Positions 8,613 through 17,441 of a stretch of 37,491 nt of DNA are shown piece after piece; the first letter of the stretch is position 1, and every line of letters begins with the position of its first letter. The DNA is taken from positions 1-37,491 of the forward strand of contig DATATI010000073.1 in assembly GCA_036268875.1 (NCBI GenBank), in the 5' to 3' direction. Below the pieces are notes generated by a model, which ran no database searches, was not told the DNA's origin, and saw only the letters and a program-made list of their open reading frames with translations. The position numbers and the translations under genes were made by a program. The stretch comes from Polyangia bacterium (GTDB lineage: Bacteria > Myxococcota_A > Polyangia > Fen-1088).

Positions 8613-10214
8613 TCAGTTCTTGGTCAGCTGCCGGAAATCCAGCTGGCGGTGGAACCAGTACTCATAGCCGCCAACGTTGCTTTGCATGGCCAGGTCCTGC
8701 ACCGGCTGAAAGATGGGGATGCGCGGCACCTCGTCGAAGGCGATCTTCACGAACTGCTTCACCTCGGTGGAATACTTTTTCGGGCTGGTCTCGAAGCGGG
8801 CGGCGTCCACCAGCTTGTCCAGCTCCGGGTTCTTGTACGACATGGTGTTAAAGACCGCGTTCTGGCCGTGATACGACCAGAAGAAAAAATACTCTGGATA
8901 GTTCAGCCATCCCGACATGGTGTTGATGATGAGGGGCATGTCTTTCTTCAGCAGGGCGGCGCGCCAGTTGGCGCCCGGGATCTTGTTGATGGTGACCTTG
9001 ATGCCGATCTGGGCCAGCGACTCTTGCAGCAGCACCGCCAGCGGCTCGCCGATGGCGGCGTAGCCCTGGTCCAGCGACAGTGTGGTCTCGAGGCCTTTGC
9101 CGGCGCCGGCCTCGGCCATCAGCTTCTTGGCCTTCTCGATGTCGGTGGCGTACCCGTGCGGCTGCGGCCAGCTGTCGTCGCGGGGAACCGTGCCGGTGGC
9201 GCCGTACAGCTTGATGCCCCGGCCGTACATCACCGACGACATGATCTTGTCGTACGGCATCGCATAGGCGATGGCCTGTCGGATCTTGAGGTTGTCGAAC
9301 GGCGGCTTGCTGACGTTCATGCCGACGTACCAGGTGGCGTTCTCGATCGGCGTGGTCACCACCTTGAACCCGGCACTGGTCAGCGTCTGGGCGTCCTTGG
9401 GCGCGATCCCGTACGTCATGTCGGCGTCGCCGCGCTTTAGCAGGGCCAGCTGCGCGGAGGCCGACGGGACCTCTTTGACGATCACCCGTTTGATCTGCGG
9501 CAATGGTCCGCTCTTCCAGTCGTCGTTTCGATCGAAGACCATCTCTTGCCCCGGCTTCCACGACGCCACCTTGTAGGCGCCGCCAGCGGCAGTGTTGTTC
9601 TTCAGCCAATCAAGCGCCCAGGGATCCTTTTCGGTGGCGTGGGACTTGGCCAGCTTGGAATTGATCACCACCGCCACCGGCACTGCCAGGTCGGGCAGGG
9701 TCATCTTGTCCTTGCGCAGGAGGTTGATCTTGAACGTGTTGGCGTCGACGACCACGAACTGCTCCGGTTTCTCCAGCGAGCCGGCCTTCATCTGAAACGT
9801 GGGAAACCCGCCCACGATCACCGCGCGATCGAACGACCATTTGACGTCGTCGGCGGTCACCGGCGTGCCGTCGTGAAACTTGGCGTCCTTGCGCAGGTGA
9901 AAGGTGACCGACAACCCGTCGGGCGCGACTTGCCAGCTGGTGGCCAGCTCGGGGGCCAGCTTGCTGTAGTCGTACGAGGTCGTTCCGTCCTTCAGCTTCT
10001 TGCTGCCATAGCTGAGCAGCCGGTCGTAGACGTTCCACGACGCGCCATAAGCGGGACGGTTGGTGCCGACGCCGTGAATATCCAGGCTGTTGGGGCCGGA
10101 TTCCAGCAGCACCACCAGCGTTTCTTTTCGGTCGGCGGCGTGCGCGGTGTCGGCCAGGAACACAAATGCCAGCGTGCTGGCGACGACCGCAAAAGAGGGA
10201 TGAGGTGCGCGCAA
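8613..10214 (-). CDS. Periplasmic solute-binding protein, family 5 (DppA/OppA-like)
   Basis: Binding protein that captures substrate in the periplasm for the importer encoded downstream. The 533-residue protein begins with an export signal (cleavage probably after THA, residue 26). It has family-5 features: ELATSWQVAPDGLSVTFHLRKDAKFHDG and VTADDVKWSFDRAV near residues 100-150, and a C-terminal lobe with a long string of conserved aromatics. The start is a TTG at 10214, supported by an AAGGAG SD 7 nt upstream; no better ATG or GTG precedes the signal peptide. It is the first gene of the operon. The ligand is unknown: dipeptides, oligopeptides, glutathione and metal chelates are all possible. 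Confidence 0.92.
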   Translation of the reverse strand: MRAPHPSFAVVASTLAFVFLADTAHAADRKETLVVLLESGPNSLDIHGVGTNRPAYGASWNVYDRLLSYGSKKLKDGTTSYDYSKLAPELATSWQVAPDGLSVTFHLRKDAKFHDGTPVTADDVKWSFDRAVIVGGFPTFQMKAGSLEKPEQFVVVDANTFKINLLRKDKMTLPDLAVPVAVVINSKLAKSHATEKDPWALDWLKNNTAAGGAYKVASWKPGQEMVFDRNDDWKSGPLPQIKRVIVKEVPSASAQLALLKRGDADMTYGIAPKDAQTLTSAGFKVVTTPIENATWYVGMNVSKPPFDNLKIRQAIAYAMPYDKIMSSVMYGRGIKLYGATGTVPRDDSWPQPHGYATDIEKAKKLMAEAGAGKGLETTLSLDQGYAAIGEPLAVLLQESLAQIGIKVTINKIPGANWRAALLKKDMPLIINTMSGWLNYPEYFFFWSYHGQNAVFNTMSYKNPELDKLVDAARFETSPKKYSTEVKQFVKIAFDEVPRIPIFQPVQDLAMQSNVGGYEYWFHRQLDFRQLTKN

Positions 10215-10245
10215 GAATCAGCTCCTTGCCGGCTGAAAAGCCGGC
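10215..10245 (-). promoter_or_regulatory. SD and abutting hairpin in importer leader
   Basis: Read on the minus strand, a perfect 7-bp stem GCCGGCT/AGCCGGC with a 4-nt TTTC loop (10228-10245) ends directly at the SD AAGGAG (10222-10227). The SD is followed 7 nt later by the TTG start at 10214. A hairpin touching the SD can modulate ribosome loading or protect the 5' end of the message. There is no T-run in the sense direction beyond UUUC, so a terminator is unlikely. Confidence 0.5.
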
Positions 10246-11033
10246 TTTGGGTTTGACGGATCGGCGTTTGGCCCCTGCATCCTCGGTCCACCCATGTTTC
10301 GGGGACTTATCCAGTTGGAAGTTTATCCGTAACTTCGGTTGGTGCGCGGCGATGAACGCCGGTCATCGCTGGAAGCCGAGCGCCAGCGACGACGGTTTCA
10401 AACGCGTCGTCGTTCAACAGTCCTTCTTCAGGCTGATAAAACGAGTCTTCGAAATGGAAGAAGAGCGTCCACCTTCTCGTCACGCCCCATCGCGCCGGGC
10501 GCCGAAGTTTTGATAGCCCAAATTCGCTGGGAACCGATAGACGCTTATCAAACCCGTCGGTCGGCCGACGTGGGGAACAGTGACCGGTGGACACACTTTT
10601 GCATTGTGACAGTCGCGTTTGTCAAAAAGTCTCTTGGCTGAAGGCCATCGGTCCCGGCGTGGCTCGGTGCAACCGGCGGAATTCCAAGGACTCCGTTGGC
10701 TTTTAACGAATTGCGATGGGCGGTTCGATGGGTGGTCGACCCTCCCTCGGGTCACGCCACTGTGGGGGCTCGTGACCCCAATCAGCCGGCGCGTATCAAG
10801 CCTGTGGAGGCAACTGGCGATGCTGATCGGAAGTTTCCGACACCAATAACCGAAATCAAAATCGGCTTGCGTGAATTGACAAGATGGAGGCCGTTCTCTT
10901 TCCGGTCGATCAAGCATTTCCAGACACTCGCCTTCCCGCTGAGCTTTCATTTCTGTTTTGCGGTCCCAAGGCAGAGCACCTTTCCTTCAGTTCCTAAAAG
11001 GCCAAGACGCGCCAAGAAAGCAGTCAATTATTC
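10246..11033. other. Divergent intergenic region without a supported gene
   Basis: This 788-nt gap separates the importer operon (minus) from the asnB operon (plus). Several short frames are open on both strands, but none has an SD, a recognizable domain or convincing composition; the sequence is less GC-rich than its surroundings. Visible elements are a CGTCGG/CCGACG stem with TCGG loop (10555-10570) and a TTGACA hexamer at 10876-10881 pointing toward asnB, with only a poor -10 match 17 nt later. Promoters for both operons must lie here, but their exact position is not evident. Confidence 0.4.
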
Positions 11034-12731
11034 ATGTGCGGCATCCTCGCTCTGCTCAACCTCGACCCCACCCAGGCCCCTCACGTCGATCTTCGCCGCC
11101 AGGCCCTCGGCCAGGCGAAGAAGATTCGCCACCGAGGCCCCGACTGGAGCGGCATTCACGCCGACGCCACCGCCATCCTGATCCATGAGCGTCTGGCCAT
11201 CGTCGACGTCGAACATGGTGCCCAGCCTCTGGTCGACGTCCGAACGGGCGCGGTGCTGGCGGTCAATGGCGAGATCTATAACCACCAGGAGCTGCGCCAG
11301 GGACTCAAATCCGATCACGTCTTTCAGACCGACTCTGATTGTGAACCGATCCTGTACCTCTACGATGAAGAGTCGCCCAAGACCTTCCTCGAGCGGATGA
11401 ACGGCATCTTCGCCTTCGTGCTTCACGATCCGCGCCGGAAGACATTTCTTGTCGCCCGCGATCCGCTCGGCGTGGTTCCGCTTTATATGGGGTGGGATCG
11501 GCAAGAACGCCTCTATGTCGCCTCGGAGATGAAGGCCCTCGTCGGCGTTTGCGAGCGCATCAAAGAGTTCCCTCCCGGCCACTACTATCTCGGGCACGAG
11601 GCGAACAAGGGTTTCCAGCGCTACTACCAGCCGGCCTGGGCAGCGGAGGGCGCGCTGCCATCCGTTGCTTACGATCCGGCCACGCTGCGCGACGCGCTGG
11701 AGGCCGCCGTCCATCGCCAGTTGATGAGCGACGTGCCCTACGGCGTTCTCGTCTCCGGCGGAATCGACAGTTCGATCATCGCTGCGATCACCGCTCGCTA
11801 TTGCCAGCGGCGGATCGAAAGCGGCGACAAGGAGGCTGCCTGGTGGCCCCGGCTTCACTCGTTTGCCATCGGCCTCAAAGGAGCGCCCGACCTGGCGCCG
11901 GCGAAAATGGTGGCCGATCACATCGGCTCCGTACACCACGAGATGCACTTCACCGTGCAGGAGGGGCTGGACGCCCTGTCCGACGTCATTCAGCAGCTCG
12001 AGACCTTCGACATCACGACCATCCGGGCCTCGACTCCCATGTACCTGCTCATGCGCAAGGTGCGGGCGATGGGAATCAAGATGGTCCTTTCGGGCGAGGG
12101 CGCGGACGAAATCTTCGGCGGGTACCTTTACTTTCACAAGGCTCCCGACGGCGCAGAACTCCACGCCGAAACGGTGCGGAAATTACAGAAGCTGCACCTT
12201 TATGACTGCGCCCGAGCCAACAAATCCTGCGCTGCTTGGGGCGTCGAGGCGCGGGTGCCGTACCTGGATCGGGATTTTCTCGATGTCGCGATGATGCTCG
12301 ACCCGAAGGTCAAGATTCCCAGGAACGCCCCGCGACCGCGGCCGATCGAGAAATGGCCGCTGCGCGAAGCCTTCCAGGGCTACCTCCCCGACGAGATCCT
12401 CTGGCGCCAGAAGGAGCAGTTCTCCGACGGCGTCGGCTACGGCTGGATCCAGGCGCTCAAGGACACCGCCGAACAAGAGGTGAGCGATGCCGTGCTGGCG
12501 AGCGCGGCCGAGCGCTTCCCGCTCAAGACACCGGAGACCAAGGAGGCCTACCTCTACCGGCGCATCTTCGAGCAGCACTTTCCTCAGGGGAGCTGCGCCG
12601 CCTGCGTGCCCTGGGAACGCAGCGTCGCCTGCAGCACGGAGACCGCCCTCAAGTGGGATTCCGCTTTCCAGAAAATGATCGATCCCTCGGGGCGGGCCGT
12701 GATCGACGTTCATGAGGGAGCCCATGGTTAA
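11034..12731 (+). CDS. asnB: Asparagine synthetase B, glutamine-hydrolysing
   Basis: Makes L-asparagine from aspartate, ATP and glutamine in the cytoplasm. The 565-residue protein starts MCGI, leaving the catalytic Cys2 of a class II glutaminase after Met removal. RHRGPDWSG and VNGEIYNH (glutamine-binding) follow. The synthetase half has the PP-loop SGGIDSS starting at residue 241. The C-terminal region (WRQKEQFSDGVGYGWI, EAYLYRRIFEQHFP, WDSAFQKMIDPSGRAV) matches the E. coli AsnB type, not the longer exosortase-associated amidotransferases. The SD is weak. It heads a four-gene operon; its end overlaps the acyl-CoA dehydrogenase start by 8 nt. Because the NRPS two genes downstream appears Asn-specific, this copy probably feeds that pathway rather than general metabolism (inference). 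Confidence 0.95.
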   Translation: MCGILALLNLDPTQAPHVDLRRQALGQAKKIRHRGPDWSGIHADATAILIHERLAIVDVEHGAQPLVDVRTGAVLAVNGEIYNHQELRQGLKSDHVFQTDSDCEPILYLYDEESPKTFLERMNGIFAFVLHDPRRKTFLVARDPLGVVPLYMGWDRQERLYVASEMKALVGVCERIKEFPPGHYYLGHEANKGFQRYYQPAWAAEGALPSVAYDPATLRDALEAAVHRQLMSDVPYGVLVSGGIDSSIIAAITARYCQRRIESGDKEAAWWPRLHSFAIGLKGAPDLAPAKMVADHIGSVHHEMHFTVQEGLDALSDVIQQLETFDITTIRASTPMYLLMRKVRAMGIKMVLSGEGADEIFGGYLYFHKAPDGAELHAETVRKLQKLHLYDCARANKSCAAWGVEARVPYLDRDFLDVAMMLDPKVKIPRNAPRPRPIEKWPLREAFQGYLPDEILWRQKEQFSDGVGYGWIQALKDTAEQEVSDAVLASAAERFPLKTPETKEAYLYRRIFEQHFPQGSCAACVPWERSVACSTETALKWDSAFQKMIDPSGRAVIDVHEGAHG

Positions 12732-13974
12732 GGACGAAATTGCGAAGACCCTGGCGCCGGCACGTTCAAGTGATGCTGTGAGCAAAGATCACCCGTCGTC
12801 TCTGCCGTCATCAGCCGCGCGCGCCAGCGGGCGGTCTAACGAATCGGCCTGGATGAACGACGAGCTGCGAATCTTCCGCTCGACCGCCCGGCAGTTCATC
12901 GCCAGGGAGTTCGTGCCGCACCAAGCCCGCTGGCGCGAACAGCATCGCCCGGACGCCGAAGCTTGGCCGGCCGCCGGGCGCGTCGGCCTGCTACTCCCCG
13001 ACGTTCCCCAGGAGTACGGCGGCGGTGGCGGGACCTTCGCCCATGAGGCCATCGTCCACGAGGAGCTCGCCCGCGCGGACGTGCGCTTCGGCTCCATCGT
13101 GCAGAGCATCGTCGCGCACTACATCCTCGACTACGGCAACGAGGCGCAAAAGCGCAGATGGCTGCCGCGTATGGCGCAGGGCGAGCTGGTGGCGGCGATC
13201 GCGATGACTGAGCCGGGCGCCGGCTCCGACCTGCAGGCCATGCGGACCACCGCCCGCCGCGAGGCGGACCAATACATCGTCAATGGCTCGAAGACCTTCA
13301 TCACCAATGGCTTTCATGCCGGCCTTTTGTGCTTGGCGGTCAAGACCGATCCCAAAGCCGCAGGTCCAAGCGGCATCTCGATGATCGTCGTCGAGACCAA
13401 GGACCTGCGCGGTTATCACGTCGGGCGTTCGCTGGAAAAGCTGGGCCGGCACGGACAGGACACCTGCGAGCTTTTCTTCGAGGACGTGCGGGTGCCAGCG
13501 GCGAACTTGCTCGGGCCGGTCGAAGGAAAGGGCTTTTCTCAGATGATGAAGCAGCTCCCTTACGAGCGGGTCTCCATCGCGGTGGGAGCGATGGCGACCA
13601 TCGAGCGAGCGGTGGCCATCACCACCGAGTACGTCAAGGAGCGGACAGCGTTCGGCAAGCCGCTCATCGAGCTGCAGAACACGCGCTTCAAGCTGGCCGA
13701 GTGCAAGACGGAGGCGCACATCAGCCGCGTCTTCGTCGATGACTGCATCCAGCGCTTCGTCGCCGGGCGGCTCGACGCTGTCACCGCGGCGATGGCCAAG
13801 TACTGGCTGACCGATCGGCAGAGCCGGATCATCGACGAGTGCCTGCAGCTACACGGCGGATACGGCTACTTGACCGAGTTTCCGATCGCTCGCATGTGGG
13901 CCGACAGCCGCGTCGAGCGGATCTACGCCGGCTCGAACGAGATCATGAAAGAAGTGATCGGATGGTCTTTATGA
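12724..13974 (+). CDS. Acyl-CoA dehydrogenase family flavoprotein
   Basis: FAD-dependent alpha,beta-desaturase family, 416 residues. The ATG at 12724 is preceded by GAGGGAG (12714-12720); an in-frame ATG at 12712 lies before this SD. After an unusual N-terminal tail of about 40 residues rich in Ser and Ala come the helical domain, the flavin-binding strand (AMTEPGAGSDL, TFITNG) and the C-terminal helices (ERTAFGKPL, QLHGGYGYLTEFPIARMWAD). The C-terminal motif is IYAGSNEIM, lacking the Glu of the medium-chain enzymes (YEG). A Glu in QLPYERV (residue 281) aligns with the catalytic base of the long-chain/isovaleryl type, so the enzyme is probably active. NRPS-linked members of this family can oxidise carrier-bound aminoacyl thioesters. 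Its stop overlaps the NRPS start (ATGA), suggesting a tailoring role on the NRPS substrate (inference). Confidence 0.92.
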   Translation: MVKDEIAKTLAPARSSDAVSKDHPSSLPSSAARASGRSNESAWMNDELRIFRSTARQFIAREFVPHQARWREQHRPDAEAWPAAGRVGLLLPDVPQEYGGGGGTFAHEAIVHEELARADVRFGSIVQSIVAHYILDYGNEAQKRRWLPRMAQGELVAAIAMTEPGAGSDLQAMRTTARREADQYIVNGSKTFITNGFHAGLLCLAVKTDPKAAGPSGISMIVVETKDLRGYHVGRSLEKLGRHGQDTCELFFEDVRVPAANLLGPVEGKGFSQMMKQLPYERVSIAVGAMATIERAVAITTEYVKERTAFGKPLIELQNTRFKLAECKTEAHISRVFVDDCIQRFVAGRLDAVTAAMAKYWLTDRQSRIIDECLQLHGGYGYLTEFPIARMWADSRVERIYAGSNEIMKEVIGWSL

Positions 13975-16900
13975 ACGCCGTCGCTCTGACGCTCGAAGAC
14001 CGTCTGTCATTTTGGAAAGAGGCGCTCGCCGGGGCGCCGGTCAAGCTCGAGCTGCCGACCGACAAGCCGCGCCCGGCGACACAGAGTCCGTTTCGCGCGC
14101 GCGCCAGCTTCGCGGTCTCGGGCCCGGTCTTTGAACGGCTGAAGGCCATCGGCGCAGCGGAGCAGGCCGGGCCGTTCGTGATCCTCGGCGCCGCGTTTCT
14201 GGTCTTGCTGAACCGATACACCGCCCAGGACGACATCCTGCTCGCGGCGCCGCTCGGCCCGGCGGATGGAGAGGACAGAGGGACGCGGACGGTGGTCATC
14301 AGGGCGCGGTTCACCGACGCCCTGTTGTTTCGCTCGCTGCTTCAACAAGTGCGGGACTGGACGCTGGACGCCGAGGAGCATTCCGAGATCAGCTTCGAAG
14401 AGCTGGTCGCCGAGCTGGCTCCCAGGCCCGACCCCAGCCACGCGCCTCTCTGCCAGGTCGGCTTCGTCCTCGAGCAGGCGGAGAACGGGGTCGGCGCTGC
14501 CGCCGTCGCGCGGCGCGAGGCAGCCCACCGCGCCGCCGACCAGGCGACCGCCCTCTGCGATCTCACGCTCTTCTTTGCCGAAGGACTCTCCGGTCTCGAA
14601 GCGTCGATCGCCTACAGCCCCGATCTGTTCGATGCCGACACCATCCGGCGGATGTGTGGGCACTACGGTGCGTTGCTGGAGGCCGTGGCCCAAGACCCGC
14701 AGCAGCCGGTGAAAACGCTGTCGATGCTCACCGCACGCGAACGAGCGCAACTGCTGGACGAGTGGAACGACACCGCGGCGGCGTTTCCGTCGACCTGCGC
14801 CCACCAATTGTTCGAACAGCAGGTCACCCAGCATCCCGACACCGTCGCCTTGCTGTTCGAGGGGCAGTCATCGAGCTATCGCGAGCTGAACGAGCGGGCG
14901 AATCAGATCGCCCATTTGCTGCGCAAGAAGGGCGTCGGCCCGGACGTGCTGGTGGGCGTATGCCTCGAACGTTGCCCGCAGATGGTGGCCGCGCTGCTCG
15001 GCGTCTGGAAAGCCGGCGGGGCGTACGTGCCGCTCGATCCCGCCCATCCCAAAGATCGACTGGCTTACACGCTCACGGACGCTGCCGCAAAGGTGTTGAT
15101 CACCGACGACGCGCACCGCCCGCTGTTCCCGTCCGAAGTCGACGCCGTCTGCGTGGACTCCGACGCGGCGGTCATCGCCGCCGAGAGCACCAGCGATCTC
15201 GGTGCGACGCAGACGCCGGCGGATCTGGCCTACGTGATGTACACGTCGGGATCGACCGGTCAGCCCAAGGGGGTGATGGTCTTGCAGCGGGGCCTGGTCA
15301 ACTATCTCTGCTGGGCGATCAAGACCTATCGCGCTGATGCGGGCGGTGCCGTTCCCGTGCACAGTTCGATCGGGTTCGATCTGACGGTCACCGCGCTGTT
15401 CGTGCCGCTCGCTGGAGGGATCAGCATCGAGATCCTTCGTGAGGACGTGGCCGGGCAGAAGCTGGTGGCGGCGATGCGAGAAGGGCGCGACCGCAGCCTG
15501 GTCAAGATCACGCCGGCTCACCTGGCGCTGCTCTCCGACCAGCTCGGCGCCAATGGCGTGCCCGATCGGACCAGGCTGTTCGTCATCGGTGGGGAGAACC
15601 TGACCGCCGAGAGCCTGTCGCTGTGGCGCGACCACGCGCCGCGAACCCGACTCATCAACGAATACGGCCCGACGGAGACGGTGGTCGGCTGCTGCGTGCA
15701 CGAGGTGGCAGCGGGCGATCCGCGCAGCGGTTCGGTGATCATCGGGCGGCCGATCGCCAACACCCGGCTTTACGTGCTGGATCGCCACCTCAATCCATTA
15801 CCGGTGGGCGCGGTGGGCGAGCTTTACATCGGCGGCGCCGGCGTGGCGCGCGGGTACCTCAATCGACCGGACTTGACCGAGGAACGGTTCCTTCCCGATC
15901 CGTTCTCGACCGAGCGCCAGGCGCGCATGTACAAGTCAGGTGATCTGGCGCGCTATCGGCCGGACGGCGCGCTCGAATACCTCGGCCGCGTCGACAACCA
16001 GGTGAAGGTTCGCGGCTATCGGATCGAGCTCGGCGAGATCGAGGCGACGCTGGCCGATCATCCGGCCGTGAAGGCCTGCGCCGTGCTGGCCCGCGAGGAC
16101 ACGCCGGGGAACAAGCACCTCGTCGGCTATGTCGTCGCCCTGGCCGATGGTCCCGATGTTCACAACCCTCCCGCCGTCGAGGACCTGCGCCAGTTCCTGC
16201 GCGGCCGCTTGCCGGAGTACATGGTCCCCGGGCAGTTCGTGTTTCTAGATGCGATGCCCCTCACCGGCAACGGCAAGGTCGATCGAAAGGCGTTGCCGGT
16301 CCCTTCGCCCGAGCGGGCGACGCCGGCCGCCCGGGTGGCGCCCCGAAATGAGATCGAGGACAAGCTGAGCGCCATCTGGCAGGAGATGCTCGCCCTCCAG
16401 AACATCGGGGTCGACGACAATTTCTTCGAGCTCGGCGGACATTCCCTGCTGGCGATCAAGGTCGTCACGCGCATACGCAAGGTCCTGGACGTCGACCTGC
16501 CGCCCCAGGCGGTGATCGACGACCCGACCATCGCGGCGCTGGCGCGGACGGTCTCGGCGTTGCTGGGTCCCGTCGCCGAGGAGCCGGCGACGACCGTCGT
16601 CGCCGCCCGCCACGCCCGCCGTGGGCCTTGCTTCTTCGGCGAGCCGCCGCTGTTTGGCGTCTACCACCCGCCGACGTCCGGTCCCCGGCGCGACACCGCG
16701 CTGCTGGTGTGTCCATCGATCGGTCACGAGCACACCCGCGGTCACCACGCGATCCAGATCCTGTGCGACGCGGCGGCGCGGGCCGGCTTCGCGGCGCTGC
16801 GCTTCGACTATACCGGCGTGGGCGATTCGGCCGGCACCCTGAGCGATGCCAGTCCTGACGGATGGTGCGCCGACATCCAGCGCGCAATCGAGGAGCTGAT

Positions 16901-17441
16901 CGCGCGCTCGGGGGCGCGCGCGGTGCACCTGGTTGGCCTTCGACTGGGGGCGGTCCTGGCTGTGGCGGCTTTGCAGCGCGGGGGACCGGCTTTTTATCGC
17001 AAGATTCAGTCTGTCTGTCTTTGGGATCCGTTGCCTTCCGGCGAGGCGTTCTTCCGGCAGGCGCGCACCTTCCAGGACCGTTTTTTGCGCGACCGCGGTC
17101 GGTTCTCGGCAAAGACCATTCGCCGGCGGCCGCCCCGGGGAGCCGGCGACTATCTCGTGGGCTACGCGTTCCCCGACGCGGTGACGCGTTCGATCGGGCA
17201 GCTCGGCTTGCCGGGCGCGGAAGACTGGCCGCCGGTCACCATGCGGGCGGTGCTGTCCGAGGGCTCGCCGGTCTGGGACGGCCTGGCGGCACGGCTGGTG
17301 TCGGCCGGCCGCGCCATCTCGTCGGAGGTGGTGAAGGGCGCGCCCGGCATCTGGGGCGACTACGTCCAGCACGAAAAGACGCTGCGTGCAGGGCCCGTCA
17401 CAGCGCGCATCGTCGACCAATTGGCGGAGGATGACCGATGA
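13971..17441 (+). CDS. NRPS: half C - A (Asn-type) - PCP - alpha/beta-hydrolase
   Basis: A 1156-residue single-module nonribosomal peptide synthetase. Residues 1-255 match only the C-terminal lobe of a condensation domain; the HHxxxDG active site is absent. The adenylation domain (about 271-790) has YTSGSTG (from 424), FDLT with the carboxy-anchoring Asp470, NEYGPTE and the catalytic Lys769 (TGNGKVDRK). Reading the ten specificity positions gives D-L-T-K-V-G-E-V-G-K, differing from published Asn codes only at position 5 (L or I). The carrier domain has GGHSL with the phosphopantetheine Ser825. Residues 885-1156 are an alpha/beta-hydrolase resembling exosortase-associated hydrolase 2, with LRFDYTGVGDS but GLRLG at the nucleophile elbow (Arg991 where Ser is expected). 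The ATG at 13971 overlaps the upstream stop as ATGA; an in-frame ATG at 13962 is the alternative. No separate thioesterase or epimerase domain is present. Confidence 0.93.
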   Translation: MNAVALTLEDRLSFWKEALAGAPVKLELPTDKPRPATQSPFRARASFAVSGPVFERLKAIGAAEQAGPFVILGAAFLVLLNRYTAQDDILLAAPLGPADGEDRGTRTVVIRARFTDALLFRSLLQQVRDWTLDAEEHSEISFEELVAELAPRPDPSHAPLCQVGFVLEQAENGVGAAAVARREAAHRAADQATALCDLTLFFAEGLSGLEASIAYSPDLFDADTIRRMCGHYGALLEAVAQDPQQPVKTLSMLTARERAQLLDEWNDTAAAFPSTCAHQLFEQQVTQHPDTVALLFEGQSSSYRELNERANQIAHLLRKKGVGPDVLVGVCLERCPQMVAALLGVWKAGGAYVPLDPAHPKDRLAYTLTDAAAKVLITDDAHRPLFPSEVDAVCVDSDAAVIAAESTSDLGATQTPADLAYVMYTSGSTGQPKGVMVLQRGLVNYLCWAIKTYRADAGGAVPVHSSIGFDLTVTALFVPLAGGISIEILREDVAGQKLVAAMREGRDRSLVKITPAHLALLSDQLGANGVPDRTRLFVIGGENLTAESLSLWRDHAPRTRLINEYGPTETVVGCCVHEVAAGDPRSGSVIIGRPIANTRLYVLDRHLNPLPVGAVGELYIGGAGVARGYLNRPDLTEERFLPDPFSTERQARMYKSGDLARYRPDGALEYLGRVDNQVKVRGYRIELGEIEATLADHPAVKACAVLAREDTPGNKHLVGYVVALADGPDVHNPPAVEDLRQFLRGRLPEYMVPGQFVFLDAMPLTGNGKVDRKALPVPSPERATPAARVAPRNEIEDKLSAIWQEMLALQNIGVDDNFFELGGHSLLAIKVVTRIRKVLDVDLPPQAVIDDPTIAALARTVSALLGPVAEEPATTVVAARHARRGPCFFGEPPLFGVYHPPTSGPRRDTALLVCPSIGHEHTRGHHAIQILCDAAARAGFAALRFDYTGVGDSAGTLSDASPDGWCADIQRAIEELIARSGARAVHLVGLRLGAVLAVAALQRGGPAFYRKIQSVCLWDPLPSGEAFFRQARTFQDRFLRDRGRFSAKTIRRRPPRGAGDYLVGYAFPDAVTRSIGQLGLPGAEDWPPVTMRAVLSEGSPVWDGLAARLVSAGRAISSEVVKGAPGIWGDYVQHEKTLRAGPVTARIVDQLAEDDR

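Noticed and set aside
10480-10950. 156-codon minus-strand frame in the gap before asnB
   Set aside because: No SD, no recognisable domain, unusual residue mix; likely chance in a less GC-rich intergenic region.
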